From Terriglobia bacterium (lineage in GTDB: Bacteria; Acidobacteriota; Terriglobia; Terriglobales; Acidobacteriaceae): 41,128 bases of DNA. The DNA lies in NCBI GenBank assembly GCA_020073185.1, contig JAIQFT010000033.1:1-41128 (forward strand). The letters run 5' to 3'. A program made the position numbers and the translations under genes. Below, piece by piece: positions 39,487-41,128 of this stretch; positions within the stretch are counted from its first letter, which is position 1, and every line of letters begins with the position of its first letter. The notes under the pieces are model-generated. The model saw nothing but the letters and a program-made list of their open reading frames with translations. It was not told the origin of the DNA and searched no databases.

Positions 39487-39696
39487 ATGGAAGATTTCAA
39501 GCAGCTTTGTGTTCTGCTCGGCTGCGCCCTTGTTGGCATTGGCGTGCTGTACGTGGTGACCGGCGTGGTGAAGTGGTGGGAGGAAAATACCTCGTCCCAC
39601 ACTCGGGAAGTGGTCGGGGCATTCTTTGGCTTCTGCACGCTCTGTTTCGTCGCTTACCTAGTCGGCAGATTCATGGGGTGGTGGGGACAGGGCTAG
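39487..39696 (+). CDS. Small two-helix membrane protein
   Basis: A possible 69-residue membrane protein with segments FKQLCVLLGCALVGIGVLYVV and VVGAFFGFCTLCFVAYLVG and a short charged loop (WWEENTSSHTR). The amino-acid pattern is coherent (start, two helices, Trp/Gly end), but there is only a weak ribosome site (GGAA) before the ATG and no family is recognised. The 39697-39916 spacer that follows holds nothing I can identify. Confidence 0.5.
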   Translation: MEDFKQLCVLLGCALVGIGVLYVVTGVVKWWEENTSSHTREVVGAFFGFCTLCFVAYLVGRFMGWWGQG

Positions 39697-39916
39697 ATCG
39701 CCATAGGCATTGTTGTCGCGAGCTTGGACGCTGCGAAGGTCCACTAGTTGACGTGCTATCAGAATGTCAACTGGGCGATTCTGAATTCGGACTACCTGTC
39801 GAATCGTGCGGGAATATCCCAAACGAAAAGCTCCCATTACGAATGGTCGCATTTTTCCCCTGAACAAGGCAGCCGCCTGCATCGCACTCATCGCGCGTGG
39901 TGATCTGAGCGGGCGG

Positions 39917-40651
39917 TCAATTTTTTTGACAATTGGTATACGCCGTAGCTCCGACGTACTGGGTTGTACAGTTTAGGGAGTTAGACCGTGGCGCTACGGG
40001 CTGCGGCAAAGGCTGCAACGCGTAAGGCTGCGGTGAAGGAAATAGCTGTCGGAGCAGTAAGTATTTCATCAAGCGATCATTGCTGGGTTGCTGGGCTGGT
40101 GCCGGCGCGGGCGGTGTCTGAACGACAATTGTCTGCGGCGGTGAAGACTTGGCTACAACGGCCCACAGTTTTTCGTTTTCCTGCTTCAGGCGGTTCACTT
40201 CGATTTGCAGTTCGCCAATCAATGCGATCACTTCGCCGTAGGAAATTGGTCGCCCAAGCAGTTTGTTCTCGTTTGACGCCTGTACAACGTGCGAAACGCG
40301 GAAAAAGGCTATTTTGTTTTCAGTCGTTAGAAAAGGGAGAACAACCTCAGCACCAGGGCGGTCCGGCATTAGAGCGATGCTGTAAGGCGCATAGTTTTGA
40401 ATCTCGTTCGGTACCTGCGACGGTTTAATCTCGCCCGGTGTCTGTGGGGAGTTGCCTGCCGCGTGCGTGAGGCGGTCGACAGGCGACATCGGCTTACCAT
40501 CTCGCCAAGGCGTGTCTGGGAAGTTGGCCTCACAGGAGGAGCCATACGCGGTCGAAACGCGCGACGTCCCTGCGGGGCATGAGGATTCTTGGGCAATCGC
40601 AACTGCTGACGCGGCAATAACTACAAGACACAAGGACAGCGAACTCTTCAT
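39917..40651 (-). CDS. Secreted protein with coiled coil and Pro/Gln-rich tail, function unknown
   Basis: A 244-residue protein with a Sec signal peptide (MKSSLSLCLVVIAASAVAIA, cleavage before QE). The mature region has two Cys near the N-terminus (SSCPAGTS, GSSCEANF), a short coiled coil at about 140-165 (VIALIGELQIEVNRLKQENE), a Pro/Gln-rich linker and a C-terminal NCTTQYVGATAYTNC motif, a paired-Cys ending seen in many small secreted proteins. No enzymatic motif. Codon use and GC content are lower than in neighbouring genes, near the IS element, which may mean recent acquisition. Confidence 0.65.
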   Translation of the reverse strand: MKSSLSLCLVVIAASAVAIAQESSCPAGTSRVSTAYGSSCEANFPDTPWRDGKPMSPVDRLTHAAGNSPQTPGEIKPSQVPNEIQNYAPYSIALMPDRPGAEVVLPFLTTENKIAFFRVSHVVQASNENKLLGRPISYGEVIALIGELQIEVNRLKQENEKLWAVVAKSSPPQTIVVQTPPAPAPAQQPSNDRLMKYLLLRQLFPSPQPYALQPLPQPVAPRSNSLNCTTQYVGATAYTNCQKN

Positions 40652-40990
40652 GCGACAAACTGTACTGCTCTACAAGCGACCTTAACAATCCCAAAACGTA
40701 ATAGCCTCGCAGCCAGCGTCCCGAAATGGACAAGGCACCCCAGGACACGGCACCCAATAGAGGATAATGGCGGGTGGCCGACCCTTTGCGGCTTTTCTTT
40801 GCACTACACCTCACTGCTTGAAGCCGTAAAATCATTCGCCGCAGCAGTGACGCCTCGGGTAGCGCGTCCGATTAATTTGGCGGGGCGGGCAATTAAGATT
40901 TTGGGACAAGCGACGAACTGCCTTCATGCGAAGTGCCCCATGAGTTGGTACATCTTCTTGCAGTACGGAATGAACAGCTGAAGCAGCACG
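40652..40990. other. Spacer between the secreted-protein gene and the IS element
   Basis: Lower GC than the rest, with stops in all frames and no recognised promoter or RNA. The right end holds the possible gene remnant at 40924-40990. Confidence 0.4.
40924..40990 (-). pseudogene. Possible 3' remnant of a gene cut by the insertion sequence
   Basis: On the minus strand a protein-like segment of about 22 residues (HVLLQLFIPYCKKMYQLMGHF plus Ala) runs to a TGA at 40924-40926. Its upstream continuation would lie exactly where the IS left end begins (40991). The family is not recognised, and so short an open frame could be chance. Confidence 0.25.
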
Positions 40991-41128
40991 TGACCTGCTC
41001 CCCTAAATCCGCACACAACTGAGTATGATTTCACAGTTTCGCGGAAGCGAAAGATCGGGGAGGAGCATGTCTCGGAGCCGGCACACGGAAGCGGAGATGA
41101 TCGCCGCGTTGAAGCAGATGGACGCAGG
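40991..41128 (+). mobile_element. Left end of an IS3-family insertion sequence (truncated by the window)
   Basis: The putative terminal repeat begins TGACCTGCTCCCCTAAAT at 40991, with the 5'-TG end usual for IS3-family members. A transposase reading frame begins 76 bases inside. The right end and orfB are beyond the window. Confidence 0.7.
41067..41128 (+). CDS. IS3-family transposase OrfA, N-terminal fragment
   Basis: ATG 41067 follows GGGGAGGAG. The 20 visible residues, MSRSRHTEAEMIAALKQMDA, match the start of IS3/IS407-group OrfA proteins, whose HTH_Tnp_1 domain binds the terminal repeats. In complete elements OrfA is followed by OrfB carrying the DDE catalytic core, reached by frameshifting or as a separate frame. 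Confidence 0.8.
   Translation, partial: MSRSRHTEAEMIAALKQMDA

Overview
The window reads as about 41 kb of chromosome from a high-GC Gram-negative soil bacterium, most likely an Acidobacteriota (Terriglobia-like). The taxonomic call is inference. It rests on the 1,163-residue Oar-like TonB-dependent receptor with an N-terminal CarboxypepD_reg domain, a bc-type respiratory module ending in a large multihaem cytochrome c, and small secreted hypothetical proteins of acidobacterial flavour. No rRNA, tRNA or CRISPR array was recognised.

Layout. (a) 1-4.5 kb: end of an unknown gene with a clean terminator; a minus-strand run of a zinc MDR oxidoreductase, a HicB/HicA toxin-antitoxin pair and an orphan nuoB; and a secreted helical-repeat protein. 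(b) 4.5-9.5 kb: mostly plus-strand small-molecule enzymes (MobA-like nucleotidyltransferase, HAD phosphatase, radical SAM/SPASM-like protein, BtuF-like binding protein without a signal peptide, free-methionine-sulfoxide-reductase-like GAF protein, Nudix hydrolase), plus an IscU-like scaffold on the other strand. (c) 9.6-16.6 kb: the TonB-dependent receptor, an atypical NRAMP transporter, an outer-membrane beta-barrel protein, and a DUF2975/XRE-regulator/membrane-protein operon with a visible operator. (d) 16.8-23 kb: Cof-type HAD phosphatase, lytic transglycosylase, LPG-synthase-type membrane protein, nrdR, a frameshifted secreted protein and an NAD-type isocitrate dehydrogenase. (e) 23.2-33.8 kb: the centrepiece, a respiratory cluster of ferrochelatase, Rieske protein, b6-type cytochrome b, separate subunit-IV-like protein, octahaem cytochrome c, cupredoxin-like lipoprotein, ctaA and ctaB. 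(f) 34-39 kb: secreted hypothetical protein, small membrane protein with a tandem operator, DrrAB-like ABC exporter, and a minus-strand operon of DUF420, an 89-aa unknown and a HEAT/barrel-sandwich membrane protein. (g) 39-41 kb: small hypotheticals and the left end of an IS3-family insertion sequence.

How the genes fit together. The 23-39 kb part looks like a module for building and running a quinol-to-cytochrome-oxidase branch. HemH makes haem, CtaB and CtaA turn it into haem O and A, and Rieske/b6/subunit IV/octahaem c form a quinol oxidising complex. A copper lipoprotein could carry electrons, and DUF420 (a family linked to oxidase assembly) plus the ABC exporter may serve oxidase maturation. 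The oxidase itself is not in the window.

The most unusual non-coding signal is a set of intergenic inverted repeats. Each is built from its own short reiterated word (for example gtagtcgg, caccgaga, tttcag, gtcgctg). They lie at many gene junctions and in places supply the last codons of the flanking proteins. Two further regulatory-looking signals stand out: a pair of palindromes with identical 20.5-bp centre spacing at two distant loci (21.6 and 39.05 kb), and two ATCGT-N3-ACGAT operators exactly 21 bp apart over a promoter at 35.1 kb.
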